A stretch of DNA of 64,000 nucleotides from an uncultured Hungatella sp. (GTDB taxonomy: Bacteria; Bacillota; Clostridia; Lachnospirales; Lachnospiraceae), in the NCBI GenBank assembly GCA_910577935.1, contig CAJTOT010000003.1:14941-78940 (forward strand), in the 5' to 3' direction. Both the position numbers and the translations under genes were made by a program. Numbering within the stretch: position 1 is the stretch's first letter; each line of letters opens with the position of its first letter. The notes under the pieces are model-generated. The model did not search any database and had not been told where the DNA came from. It saw nothing but the letters and a program-made list of their open reading frames with translations. Of the stretch, positions 47,816-56,205 are shown in pieces.

Positions 47816-49834
47816 ATGAGCAAGGAACAAGAGTTTAAACAAAAAATACTGATTGCAGACGACTCCGAGATGAATCGGTCGATTCTGATCGGAATGCTTG
47901 AAAGTGAATATCAGATTATTGAGGCAGAAAACGGGATTGAAGCAATCACTGCTATCCAGAAGTATGGCCCTGAGCTCTCGCTTATTTTGCTGGATATCGT
48001 GATGCCTGAGATGGATGGGTTCGGTGTGCTGGAAGTGATGAACAAGCGCCGCTGGATTGACGAGATTCCTGTCATTATGATATCGTCAGAAAGCAGTTCT
48101 TTCCATGTGGAACGGGCGTACCAGCTGGGAATTACCGACTATATCAGCAGACCTTTCGACGCGCTGATCGTCCACCGCAGAGTGGTGAACACCATCGTCC
48201 TCTACGCCAAGCAGAAGAAACTGGCGGGGCTGGTCATGGAGCAGATCCAGGAAAAAGAGAAACAGAGCAGCCTGATGATCGATATCCTCAGCCACACTGT
48301 GGAATTCAGGAACGGCGAGAGCGGTCTCCACGTGGTTCATATCCGCGCCCTGACGAAACTGCTGTTAGAGCACCTGGTTCAGATATCGGACAAATATCAG
48401 TTCTCCCGGGAAGAGATTTCCATGATCAGCACTGCCTCGGCCCTCCATGATATCGGCAAGATATCCGTGCCGGGAGAGATTCTGAACAAGCCCGGGAGGC
48501 TGACAAAAGAAGAGTTTGAAATAATGAAGACCCATACCACCATCGGGGCGGAGATGCTTGAGAACCTGTCGTTTCATCAGGATGAGCCACTCGTCAAGGA
48601 GGCTTATGCCATCTGCCGGTGGCACCATGAGCGGTATGACGGCAGGGGATACCCGGACGGGCTGAAGGGAGACGAGATCCCCATCCACGCCCAGATCGTG
48701 GCTCTGGCCGATGTCTATGACGCCCTGACCAGCGAGCGTGTATATAAGAAGGCATTTGCCCACGAGGAAGCTATCCGCATGATCTGCGGCGGAGAGTGCG
48801 GGGCGTTCAACCCGCTGCTGTTAAAGTGCCTTACGGATATCGCGGATACACTCCAGGAGAGCTTGAACAATACCGGAGCCAATCATACAGACGCCCAGGA
48901 GCTTCAGGATATTCTCGATGAGAAGCTGCACCCGAAGGAGCTTTCCGCCTCTGAGCGCACGGCGCAGCTTTTGGAGCATGAGCGCATGAAGTGCAGTTTC
49001 TACGCGTCCATGTCGGAGGAGATCCAGTTCGAATACACTCTGAATCCGGCTATGCTCACCCTGTCCGGCTGGGGAGCGCAGAAGCTGGGACTTCCTGAAA
49101 TTATCGTGGAGCCGCAGGAGAATGACAAGGCGGTTTCCATCATGACTGCGGAGGACATGAAAAAACTGGGAGAGATTCTGCGCAGCACCTCCCCTAAGGA
49201 GCCGGTGGTAAAGTATGACTGTAAAGTGAATGCCGGCGGGGAGTCCAGATGGATGCGGATCATCGCTCAGGCTATGTGGTCGTTCGAGGAGACTTCCAAG
49301 TACACGGGAGCCATCGGCAAGGCCGTGGATATTCATGAGGCCCGCCTGCGCCTGGATGCTCTGGAGAGGATGGCCTCCCATGACACACTCACCAGGCTTT
49401 TGAACATTGACTATGCCGAGAGAAGGATCGAAGAACGCCTGAGCGCCGGCGGCGAATATGTTCTGATGCTTCTGGATGTGGATAATATTAAGGAAGCTAA
49501 TGACAGCCGGGGGAGGCTGTTCGGAGATCAGGTGCTTACTCATGTGGCGGAGATTCTGCGCCAGAACACAGGCGAGGGTGATATCGCGGCAAGAGTCAGC
49601 GGAGACGAGTTTTTGTATTTTGCCAAATCTGATTCCGACGGGGAACAGACTGCCGACAGGCTTATGGCGGCTCTCCGGGGAGAGTGGGAAGGATTTAAGA
49701 TTTCGGTGTGCATGGGAATCGTATCTGCCGGGAACGGGAAAAAAGATTTCAGAGAGCTGTTTATGAAAGCCGACAGGGCTCTTCTGGAAGCGAAAAAAGA
49801 TGGTCCGGGACAGAGAAGGTACAAGAATGAATAA
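47816..49834 (+). CDS. Response regulator with HD-GYP, PAS-like and GGDEF domains (cyclic-di-GMP turnover)
   Basis: A 672-residue protein with four parts. A receiver domain (1-125) has phospho-acceptor Asp about 59 in LLDIVMPEMDG. An HD-GYP phosphodiesterase domain (about 145-340) has HDIGKISVPGEIL with the HD pair about 211 and HHERYDGRGYPDGL about 270-283, all key residues kept. A PAS-like segment spans about 395-510. A GGDEF cyclase domain (about 515-670) has the active site as ARVSGDEFLYF; SGDEF is a tolerated GGDEF variant. It can in principle both make and break cyclic-di-GMP. GAGGAAGGAACTGAG precedes the ATG. It is the first gene of an operon with an Hpt protein. Confidence 0.9.
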   Translation: MSKEQEFKQKILIADDSEMNRSILIGMLESEYQIIEAENGIEAITAIQKYGPELSLILLDIVMPEMDGFGVLEVMNKRRWIDEIPVIMISSESSSFHVERAYQLGITDYISRPFDALIVHRRVVNTIVLYAKQKKLAGLVMEQIQEKEKQSSLMIDILSHTVEFRNGESGLHVVHIRALTKLLLEHLVQISDKYQFSREEISMISTASALHDIGKISVPGEILNKPGRLTKEEFEIMKTHTTIGAEMLENLSFHQDEPLVKEAYAICRWHHERYDGRGYPDGLKGDEIPIHAQIVALADVYDALTSERVYKKAFAHEEAIRMICGGECGAFNPLLLKCLTDIADTLQESLNNTGANHTDAQELQDILDEKLHPKELSASERTAQLLEHERMKCSFYASMSEEIQFEYTLNPAMLTLSGWGAQKLGLPEIIVEPQENDKAVSIMTAEDMKKLGEILRSTSPKEPVVKYDCKVNAGGESRWMRIIAQAMWSFEETSKYTGAIGKAVDIHEARLRLDALERMASHDTLTRLLNIDYAERRIEERLSAGGEYVLMLLDVDNIKEANDSRGRLFGDQVLTHVAEILRQNTGEGDIAARVSGDEFLYFAKSDSDGEQTADRLMAALRGEWEGFKISVCMGIVSAGNGKKDFRELFMKADRALLEAKKDGPGQRRYKNE

Positions 49835-49849
49835 CGGAGGGAATAACTT

Positions 49850-50209
49850 ATGACTTTACAGGAATGCTATCAGTCTCTGGAAGGGGATTTTGACGATGTT
49901 CTGGGCCGGCTGCGGAGCGAGAAGCTGGTACAGAAGTTTGTTCTTAAATTTTTAAATGACAAAAGCTATGAGCTGCTGTGCAGTTCCCTGGAGGCGGAGA
50001 ATTATGAGGAGGCTTTCCGGGCCTCCCACACCATCAAGGGTGTCTGCCAGAATCTGAGCTTTACAAAACTGTATCAGTCCAGCCATCAGCTGACAGAGGC
50101 CCTCAGGAACGGACTGAGCCCGGAGGCGCCGGGCCTTGCGGAGCAGGTGAAGAAGGACTATGAGCAGACCGTGGCGGCGATCCGGAAGCTGCAGGAGGAG
50201 AGCGCGTGA
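49850..50209 (+). CDS. Hpt-domain phosphotransfer protein
   Basis: A 119-residue single-domain histidine phosphotransfer protein. The phospho-accepting His is in ASHTIKGVCQNLSF (about residue 60), the standard HxxKG motif in a helical bundle. It starts 15 bases after the response-regulator stop and is the natural phosphodonor or acceptor for that receiver domain. The sensor kinase must be elsewhere. A tiny ORF overlaps its stop by 4 bases. Confidence 0.92.
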   Translation: MTLQECYQSLEGDFDDVLGRLRSEKLVQKFVLKFLNDKSYELLCSSLEAENYEEAFRASHTIKGVCQNLSFTKLYQSSHQLTEALRNGLSPEAPGLAEQVKKDYEQTVAAIRKLQEESA

Positions 50210-50349
50210 ATATGACTGAGGTTGCAAGATTGCTGCTGGGCTTGAGAGCGGCGGGCTGGAGCGAGAAGGAGATCAATGATTTTGTTCTCTACATCGGATC
50301 CGGTGAGGAGCAGTATAAGCCAAAGCCCCGGACGGAAAAGGATGAGTAG
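50206..50349 (+). CDS. 47-residue protein coupled to the Hpt gene
   Basis: GTG 50206 overlaps the Hpt stop (GTGA) and has AGGAGG (50193-50198) 7 bases upstream. The product, NMTEVARLLLGLRAAGWSEK then EINDFVLYIGSGEEQYKP, is a helical peptide with a charged tail. ATG 50212 is an in-frame alternative. The overlap, ribosome site and following terminator argue that it is a genuine third gene of the cyclic-di-GMP operon. No function is recognised; the fold looks like a small protein-protein binding helix pair. Confidence 0.75.
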   Translation: MNMTEVARLLLGLRAAGWSEKEINDFVLYIGSGEEQYKPKPRTEKDE

Positions 50350-50378
50350 TCCGACGGGAGAATGACCGGGAGAGGATT

Positions 50379-50415
50379 GGCCGGATTAGGAGTAATTTTC
50401 CTAATCCGGCCTTGA
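50379..50415 (+). terminator. Terminator of the cyclic-di-GMP operon
   Basis: GGCCGGATTAGGA (50379-50391) pairs perfectly with TCCTAATCCGGCC (50399-50411), followed by TTGACTT. The T tract is short but the stem is very strong. Confidence 0.75.
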
Positions 50416-50481
50416 CTTGGTACTGCCTTTTGTGCATCACTGCCTTTATCAGAAATAAACCAAATAAAGTCCGGCCAATGC

Positions 50482-50516
50482 AAAAGAACACCTGCCAACC
50501 AGCCGGTGTTCTTTTT
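50482..50516 (-). terminator. Terminator of the tRNA-Val/tRNA-Met transcript
   Basis: AAAAGAACACC pairs with GGTGTTCTTTT. On the minus strand it lies just beyond the tRNA-Met 3' end and is followed by TTTTGC, closing the tRNA operon. Confidence 0.8.
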
Positions 50517-50521
50517 GTAAG

Positions 50522-50595
50522 TAGCGGAAGGGAGATTTGAACTCTCGACACTACGGGTATGAACCGTATGCTCTAGCCAACTGAGCTATTCCGCC
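50522..50595 (-). tRNA. tRNA-Met (anticodon CAT)
   Basis: Minus-strand cloverleaf: acceptor GGCGGAA/TTCCGCT (one G-U at the end), anticodon stem TACGG/CCGTA around TTCATAC, and a T-arm GAGAGTTCAAATCTC. The G-U at position 1-72 argues against the initiator type; an elongator Met is most likely, though a lysidine-modified Ile tRNA cannot be excluded by sequence alone. No CCA is encoded. Confidence 0.92.
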
Positions 50596-50611
50596 ATATT
50601 ATATTGTGGTA

Positions 50612-50684
50612 TGGGGCCTATAGGGCTCGAACCTATGACCCTCTGCTTGTAAGGCAGATGCTCTCCCAGCTGAGCTAAGACCCC
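50612..50684 (-). tRNA. tRNA-Val (anticodon TAC)
   Basis: Minus-strand cloverleaf: acceptor GGGGTCT/AGGCCCC, anticodon stem TCTGC/GCAGA around CTTACAA (anticodon TAC, reads GTA and other Val codons), and a TTCGAGC T-loop. It is first in a two-tRNA operon with tRNA-Met. Confidence 0.95.
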
Positions 50685-50717
50685 ATATCGTCTGGCCGCT
50701 CTCGCGACTGCTTTGTT

Positions 50718-50746
50718 AGTATAATTGATATTGTTCTTATTGTCAA
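50718..50746 (-). promoter_or_regulatory. Strong promoter of the tRNA-Val/tRNA-Met operon
   Basis: Minus strand: consensus TTGACA, a 17-base spacer and TATACT, 34 bases before tRNA-Val. This is typical of stable RNA promoters. Confidence 0.9.
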
Positions 50747-50822
50747 CACTTTTTTGACATTTTTTTGAAAAAAATTTTAGGGATACGTAAAGAAATCGAA
50801 ACCGTCCGGAAAAGCCCCAGCC

Positions 50823-50851
50823 TTGCGGTCAATGACAAAATATGCTATACT
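50823..50851 (+). promoter_or_regulatory. Promoter of the lipid kinase gene
   Basis: TTGCGG (50823-50828), a 17-base spacer and TATACT (50846-50851) with an extended -10 TGC upstream, 26 bases before the start codon. Confidence 0.7.
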
Positions 50852-50877
50852 GTAGGGCAGTGAGAGAGGAGGCTGTC

Positions 50878-51801
50878 ATGTACTATTTTATTGTAAACCC
50901 CAGCGCAGGAAGCGGTCAGGGCGGCAAGATATGGAAAAAAGTGGAGAAGCAGCTGAATCAACAGGGCATAGAGTATCAGGCGCTGATTACGGAGAAGAGA
51001 GGGGACGCCATAAGTTACGCCTCCGGCCTGACAGAAGGGTGCCGGGAGCCCAGGATTATCATCGCCGTAGGCGGGGACGGCACCATGAACGAGGTGCTGG
51101 ACGGACTGGCCTTCGGAGGGTCTGTGACGCTGGGATATATTCCCGCCGGATCGGGCAATGATCTGGCAAAGAGTCTGAGACTTCCGAAGAGGCCTTCCAG
51201 ATGCCTGAAAAAGATTCTCAACCCCAGATACCACAAGCTCATGGACTACGGTGTGATGTCCTACGGGGAACCCATGGAGCACAGGCGCTTTCTGGTGAGC
51301 GCGGGCCTGGGGATGGACGGCGCGGTGTGCCGGGAACTGGCGGACTTAAGGATCAGGCAGGCGCTCAACCGGATGAGGCTTGGAAAGCTGGGGTACATTG
51401 TGGCGGGAATCAGACAGCTTCTGCTGGCTTGTCCCGTAAAAGGCTACCTGCTGCTGGACAGAGTTCAGAAGGTGGAGCTGAACCATATCTATTTTGTCTC
51501 CGCCCATATCCACCCTTTTGAGGGAGGAGGATTTAAGTTCGCGCCGTCGGCAGATCCCTGTGACGGCCGTCTGACTCTCTGTGTGGTGCACCATGGGGCA
51601 AAGGCCGGGCTGTTTCCTTTTCTGGTAAGCTCCATCGTGGGATGCCAGAAGAAGTACAGGGGGGTCCGGTGCTATAATTGTCAGGAAGTGGAGATTCACG
51701 TGGAGCGGCCCATGGCGGTGCACGCCGACGGGGAGAGCTGTATGTGTCAGAGAGAACTGCAGCTGAGATGTATTCCCGGCAAGGTGCGCATGATCGTGTA
51801 G
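50878..51801 (+). CDS. Diacylglycerol/lipid kinase, DagK/YegS family
   Basis: A 307-residue soluble kinase of the DAGK_cat family. The start YFIVNPSAGSGQGGKIWKKV holds the NPxSG nucleotide motif, VGGDGTMNEVLDGL (about residue 65) is the catalytic GGDGT loop, and GYIPAGSGNDLAKSLRLP (about 92) closes the ATP site. The C-terminal beta domain ends in CMCQRELQLRCIPGKVRMIV. It phosphorylates diacylglycerol or a related lipid for phospholipid recycling. ATG 50878 follows GAGAGGAGGCTGTC; the longer frame is excluded by the promoter location. Confidence 0.9.
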   Translation: MYYFIVNPSAGSGQGGKIWKKVEKQLNQQGIEYQALITEKRGDAISYASGLTEGCREPRIIIAVGGDGTMNEVLDGLAFGGSVTLGYIPAGSGNDLAKSLRLPKRPSRCLKKILNPRYHKLMDYGVMSYGEPMEHRRFLVSAGLGMDGAVCRELADLRIRQALNRMRLGKLGYIVAGIRQLLLACPVKGYLLLDRVQKVELNHIYFVSAHIHPFEGGGFKFAPSADPCDGRLTLCVVHHGAKAGLFPFLVSSIVGCQKKYRGVRCYNCQEVEIHVERPMAVHADGESCMCQRELQLRCIPGKVRMIV

Positions 51802-51869
51802 GACTGCGGGCAGGCTATACAGATAGACAGACACAGTTGGAAACAGACGGAAAAGGAAAGGAAACATTT

Positions 51870-52457
51870 ATGAGAATAGGACAGGGATACGACGTGCACC
51901 GTCTGACTGACGGAAGAAAGCTGATACTGGGCGGTGTGGATATTCCTTATGAGAAGGGGCTTTTGGGACACTCGGACGCGGATGTGCTGGTCCATGCGGT
52001 GATGGACGCCCTGTTGGGGGCGGCGGCGCTGGGCGACATCGGAGAGCATTTTCCCGATACGGACCCGGCCTACGAGGGGATTTCCAGCCTGGAGCTGCTA
52101 AAGCGGGTGGGAGATCTTCTGGAGGAGAGAGGATATGTTATAGAGAATATAGACGCAACCATCATCGCCCAGCGTCCGAAGCTGGCGCCTTACCGCCCGC
52201 GGATGGCCGAGAATATCGCCTCGGCCTTAAAGCTGTCTGAGGACCGGGTCAGCGTCAAGGCCACCACGGAGGAGGGCCTGGGCTTTACAGGCACGGGTCA
52301 GGGGATTTGCGCCCAGGCCATCACCTTGTTGACATCGCCGGGGGATTACTGCTATGATTACGGGATGGAAGCCGGCAGATGCGGCGGATGCCCAGGCTGC
52401 GGCAGACAGGAAGGCGGAAATATTCAAGTTGAGGAGGAACACCATGAAAATCTTTAA
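51870..52457 (+). CDS. ispF: 2-C-methyl-D-erythritol 2,4-cyclodiphosphate synthase with a Cys-rich tail
   Basis: IspF forms the cyclodiphosphate of the MEP isoprenoid pathway. Residues 1-158 are a complete enzyme: GYDVHRL (Asp8 and His10 bind zinc), GHSDADVLVHAVMDALLGAAA (about 33-53), GDIGEHFPDTDP (about 57) and EEGLGFTGTGQGICAQAI near the end. The protein is 195 residues, about 37 longer than usual. The extra tail reads YCYDYGMEAGRCGGCPGCGR and carries CGGCPGC. ATG 51870 follows AAAGGAAAGG. The tail overlaps the cysS start by 14 bases. Confidence 0.9.
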   Translation: MRIGQGYDVHRLTDGRKLILGGVDIPYEKGLLGHSDADVLVHAVMDALLGAAALGDIGEHFPDTDPAYEGISSLELLKRVGDLLEERGYVIENIDATIIAQRPKLAPYRPRMAENIASALKLSEDRVSVKATTEEGLGFTGTGQGICAQAITLLTSPGDYCYDYGMEAGRCGGCPGCGRQEGGNIQVEEEHHENL

Positions 52458-53856
52458 TACGCTCACGGGAAGAAAAGAGGAATTTGTCCCCTTAGAGCCG
52501 GGAAAGGTGAGGATGTACGTCTGCGGCCCCACGGTGTATAATTTTATTCATATCGGCAATGCCAGACCGATGATCGTGTTTGACACGGTCCGCCGCTATC
52601 TGGAATATAAAGGCTATGAGGTGAATTTTGTCTCCAATTTTACAGACGTGGACGACAAGATCATAAAGAAGGCCGTGGAGGAGGGCGTGGATTCGTCTGT
52701 GATCTCCCGGCGCTATATCCAGGAGTGCAGGACAGACATGGCAGCCATGAACGTCAGGCCCGCCACCGTCCACCCCAAGGCCACGGAGGAGATTGACGGG
52801 ATGATCGATCTCATAGGGACTCTGATGGAGAAAGGGCATGCCTACAGGGCAGGGGATGGGACCGTGTATTTCAGGACAGATTCTTTCAAGGAATACGGTA
52901 AATTGTCTCACAAGAACTTGGATGAGCTGCAGTCAGGCTTCCGGGAGATTAAAGTGACCGGGGAGGAGGGCAAGGAGTCGCCTTCCGATTTCGTGCTGTG
53001 GAAGCCTAAAAAAGAAGGCGAGCCGTTCTGGGAGTCCCCCTGGTGCCAGGGAAGGCCGGGATGGCATATTGAGTGCTCTGCCATGTCGAAAAAGTATCTG
53101 GGAGAGCAGATCGATATTCACGGAGGCGGCGAAGACCTGATCTTCCCACATCACGAGAACGAGATTGCCCAGAGCGAGGCGGCAAGCGGGAAAGAGCTGG
53201 CGAGATACTGGATGCACAACGGATTTTTGAATATTGACAATAAAAAGATGTCAAAATCCCTGGGGAACTTTTTCACTGTCAGGGAGATCGGGGAGAAATT
53301 CGACCTTCAGGTGCTGCGCTTTTTTATGTTGAGCAATGCCCACTACCGCAGCCCCCTGAACTTCAGCGAGGAGCTGATGGAGGCCGCGAAAAGCGGTCTT
53401 GAGAGAATCCTCAACAGCGTAGATAAGCTGACAGACCTGGAGGCCGGCGCGGAGGCCGGCGGCATCCGGGAGGCGGAGGAGAAGCTGTGTCTGGAGGCTG
53501 AGGAGCTGGCGGCAAAGTACGAGACTGCCATGGAGGACGATTTCAACACGGCAGACGCGGTGTCGGCAGTGTTTGAGCTGGTGAAGCTGGCCAACTCCAC
53601 TGCGGGGGAGGACAGCAGCAGGGACTATGTCCGTTTTCTTAAGAGCACCGTGGAGACGCTCTGCGGCATCCTGGGGATTGTCACGGAGAGGAAGAAGGAA
53701 GATTTAGATGCCCAGGTGGAAGAGATGATTGCTGCCAGGCAGAAGGCGAGAAAAGAGAAAAATTTCGCCCTCGCCGACGAGATACGCCGGAAACTTCTGG
53801 ATATGGGAATTATTCTTGAGGACACGAGAGAAGGGGTTAAATGGAAGAGGGCATAA
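52444..53856 (+). CDS. cysS: Cysteinyl-tRNA synthetase
   Basis: A 470-residue class I synthetase. Zinc-binding Cys in VCGPTVYNFIHIGNARP also holds the HIGN (HIGH-type) motif at about residue 31-34; GWHIECSAMSKKYLG (about 205) and FPHHENEIAQSEA (about 235) carry further zinc ligands; KKMSKSLGNF (about 268) is KMSKS. The length is normal. GAGGAGGAACACC lies before ATG 52444; the longer frame upstream is a tail of ispF. It overlaps ispF by 14 bases and mrnC by 16. Confidence 0.96.
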   Translation: MKIFNTLTGRKEEFVPLEPGKVRMYVCGPTVYNFIHIGNARPMIVFDTVRRYLEYKGYEVNFVSNFTDVDDKIIKKAVEEGVDSSVISRRYIQECRTDMAAMNVRPATVHPKATEEIDGMIDLIGTLMEKGHAYRAGDGTVYFRTDSFKEYGKLSHKNLDELQSGFREIKVTGEEGKESPSDFVLWKPKKEGEPFWESPWCQGRPGWHIECSAMSKKYLGEQIDIHGGGEDLIFPHHENEIAQSEAASGKELARYWMHNGFLNIDNKKMSKSLGNFFTVREIGEKFDLQVLRFFMLSNAHYRSPLNFSEELMEAAKSGLERILNSVDKLTDLEAGAEAGGIREAEEKLCLEAEELAAKYETAMEDDFNTADAVSAVFELVKLANSTAGEDSSRDYVRFLKSTVETLCGILGIVTERKKEDLDAQVEEMIAARQKARKEKNFALADEIRRKLLDMGIILEDTREGVKWKRA

Positions 53857-54299
53857 GGGAGGCATCAGGATTTACGGAGGCCTGCAGGGAAAAGCTGGGG
53901 CTTAAAAAACAGGACGCGGGCATCTATTCCCCGCTGGCGCTGGCTTATCTGGGAGACGCCGTGTATGAGCTGGTCATCCGGACTCTGGTGATGAACCGGG
54001 GCAACATGCAGGTGAACAAGATGAACAGAAGAACCTCCGGCCTGGTCAAGGCAAAGGCTCAGGCGGACATCATAAGACTTCTGGAGGAGGAGCTGACAGA
54101 GGAGGAGCGGGCAGTGTTCAGACGGGGAAGGAATGCCAAGTCCATGACCATGGCCAAGAACGCCTCTGTCATTGACTACCGCATGGCTACCGGGCTGGAG
54201 GCGCTGACCGGCTATCTGTATCTGACAGAACAGTTTGATCGGCTTCTGGAACTGATCAGCCGCGGCCTGAAGAAAATCGGAGAACTGGAGGCGGAATGA
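53841..54299 (+). CDS. mrnC: Mini-ribonuclease III (MrnC)
   Basis: A 152-residue RNase III catalytic domain without the dsRNA-binding domain. It matures 23S rRNA in Firmicutes. The signature LALAYLGDAVYELVIRTLVM (about residues 32-51) holds the first catalytic Asp. The region VNKMNRRTSGLVKAKAQADI and FRRGRNAKSMTMAKNASVIDY (about 93-113), then TGLEALTGYLYL (about 118), completes the fold and metal site. The position after cysS and before rlmB is the widely conserved Firmicute order. It overlaps rlmB by 4 bases. Confidence 0.93.
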   Translation: MEEGIREASGFTEACREKLGLKKQDAGIYSPLALAYLGDAVYELVIRTLVMNRGNMQVNKMNRRTSGLVKAKAQADIIRLLEEELTEEERAVFRRGRNAKSMTMAKNASVIDYRMATGLEALTGYLYLTEQFDRLLELISRGLKKIGELEAE

Positions 54300-55042
54300 A
54301 GGAGGAAAATTTACTGATCGTGGGGCGGAACGCGGTAATTGAGGCGTTTCGCTCCGGGAAAACCATCGATAAGCTGTTTGTGCTGGAGGGCTGCAAGGAC
54401 GGCCCGGTGCAGACTGTCTTGAGGGAAGCGAAGAAGCAGGATACCATAGTGAACTTTGTGTCGAAGGAGAGGCTGGACCAGCTGGCCCAGACCAGGAACC
54501 ACCAGGGAGTGGCGGCCCAGGCTTCTGCCTACGGGTATGTCCAGGTGGAAGATATTCTGGCCCGGGCCAGGGAGAGAGGAGAGCCGCCGTTTATCATTTT
54601 GCTGGACGGCATCGAGGACCCGCATAATCTGGGAGCCATCATCCGAACGGCCAACTTGGCGGGAGCCCACGGGGTGATTATCCCGAAGCGCAGGGCGGTT
54701 GGGCTTACGGCCGCCGTGGCGAAGACATCTGCCGGCGCGTTAAACTACACGCCTGTGGCGAAGGTCACCAACATGACGGCTGTTATGGAGCAGCTGAAGA
54801 AGGAGGGGCTTTGGTTTGTGTGCGCGGATATGGGCGGGCAGCCGATGTACAGCCTGGATTTAAAGGGGCCCATAGGCCTGGTGGTGGGAAGCGAAGGCGA
54901 CGGCGTCAGCCGGCTGGTGAAGGAGAACTGCGATATGACAGCCGCCATTCCCATGAGGGGAGATATAGATTCCCTCAACGCCTCCGTGGCTGCCGGGATT
55001 CTGGCCTACGAGATCGTAAGACAGCGGCTGATCCGGGCATGA
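54296..55042 (+). CDS. rlmB: 23S rRNA 2'-O-methyltransferase, RlmB/TrmH (SPOUT) family
   Basis: A 248-residue SPOUT enzyme (Gm2251-type methylation of 23S rRNA in E. coli RlmB). An N-terminal L30e-like substrate domain (NLLIVGRNAVIEAFRSGKTI, residues 4-23) is followed by the knotted domain: LLDGIEDPHNLGAIIRTANL (about 100), KTSAGALNYTPVAKVTNM (about 145) and the motif 3 IGLVVGSEGDGVSRLVKENCD, NASVAAGILAYEIVRQR. The ATG overlaps the mrnC stop (ATGA). Confidence 0.93.
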   Translation: MKEENLLIVGRNAVIEAFRSGKTIDKLFVLEGCKDGPVQTVLREAKKQDTIVNFVSKERLDQLAQTRNHQGVAAQASAYGYVQVEDILARARERGEPPFIILLDGIEDPHNLGAIIRTANLAGAHGVIIPKRRAVGLTAAVAKTSAGALNYTPVAKVTNMTAVMEQLKKEGLWFVCADMGGQPMYSLDLKGPIGLVVGSEGDGVSRLVKENCDMTAAIPMRGDIDSLNASVAAGILAYEIVRQRLIRA

Positions 55043-55117
55043 CGGTGTTTCCCGCGGTTTAGAGACAAGAACGCGGTGCTGAAACAGTGTAAAATTTTGA
55101 AAAGCAGAGGTAGCAGT

Positions 55118-56188
55118 ATGAGAAGAAGACAATGGACTTTATTGTTGGGGGCGGCAGCCACGGCAGCGGCCCTGGGTATGGGAGGCTGCGCCTCCTCCGA
55201 GGTCCGGCAGGCAGATTCGCAGATGACGGCGGCTTTGGAGACGGCGGCGCAGGGAGAGAAGAGCGCCGCGGCCCCGGAGGCGTCCGGGGCGGAAAAGGCA
55301 GCCGCGGATGCAGAGGAAGCGGCGGGACAGCAGCTTGCGGTTATCGAGGACGGCCTGGTACCGCTGTACTCCAAGCCCCAGGGGAGCCTTGTGCGTGTCC
55401 CGACGGCATCGGGAACCGTAACCTATTCCAACGGTCCGGTGACAGTGGATGCGTCCAACACGCAGAACGGATATGTGATGGTCAAGTATTCCGGCAGTGT
55501 GGGGAAGATCAAGGTGCAGATAGCAAAAGACGGATTGACCTACACCTATGATCTGAATGCCAGATCTGCCTACGAGGTATTTCCTCTTTCAGAGGGCAGC
55601 GGCACCTACTCGGTGAAGGTGTTCGAACAGGTTCAGGGCAACAGCTATTCCCAGGCTTTCAGCCAGAGCGTGAATGTGTCCCTGGCCAGCGAGTATGAGC
55701 CGTTTTTATACCCCAACCAGTACGTGAATTTCTCCGGGGGGAGCGCTGCGGTTTCGAAAGCGGCAGAGGTGGCGGCCGGCGCCGCGGACGCCCTGGGCGT
55801 GGTAAATAATATCTATAACTATGTGATCAACAATACAACCTATGACACGGCCAAGGCAAACTCGGTTCAGAGCGGTTATCTCCCCAGTGTGGACCAGACT
55901 CTGGCATCGGGGACAGGTATCTGTTTTGACTACGCCGCCCTGATGGTATCCATGCTCCGATCCCAGGACATTCCCTCCAAGCTGGTCATCGGTTATACGG
56001 GAAGCGTTTACCACGCGTGGGTGAACGTGTACATCGACGGTGTGGGCTGGCTGGATAACTATATCTATTTTGACGGAACCAACTGGTCTCTGGCAGACCC
56101 GACCTTTGCATCTACCGGCGGACAGAGCGACTCTATCAAACAGTACATCGGAAACGGGGCCAACTATCAGCAGAAATACTGCTATTAA
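55118..56188 (+). CDS. Transglutaminase-like lipoprotein
   Basis: A 356-residue secreted lipoprotein. The signal peptide is RRRQWTLLLGAAATAAALGM with lipobox MGGC (Cys about 23), then an Ala/Glu-rich spacer (about 25-70). An Ig-like domain spans about 90-185. The C-terminal transglutaminase-like domain has the triad Cys in GTGICFDYAA (about 268), His in SVYHAWVNV (about 298) and Asp in SLADPTFAST (about 327). Such extracytoplasmic enzymes act as proteases or crosslinkers. ATG 55118 has AGAGG 8 bases upstream. It lies 17 bases ahead of the PilC gene, suggesting a common operon with the pilus-like genes. Confidence 0.85.
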   Translation: MRRRQWTLLLGAAATAAALGMGGCASSEVRQADSQMTAALETAAQGEKSAAAPEASGAEKAAADAEEAAGQQLAVIEDGLVPLYSKPQGSLVRVPTASGTVTYSNGPVTVDASNTQNGYVMVKYSGSVGKIKVQIAKDGLTYTYDLNARSAYEVFPLSEGSGTYSVKVFEQVQGNSYSQAFSQSVNVSLASEYEPFLYPNQYVNFSGGSAAVSKAAEVAAGAADALGVVNNIYNYVINNTTYDTAKANSVQSGYLPSVDQTLASGTGICFDYAALMVSMLRSQDIPSKLVIGYTGSVYHAWVNVYIDGVGWLDNYIYFDGTNWSLADPTFASTGGQSDSIKQYIGNGANYQQKYCY

Positions 56189-56205
56189 TTAAAGGAGAAA
56201 CGTTC

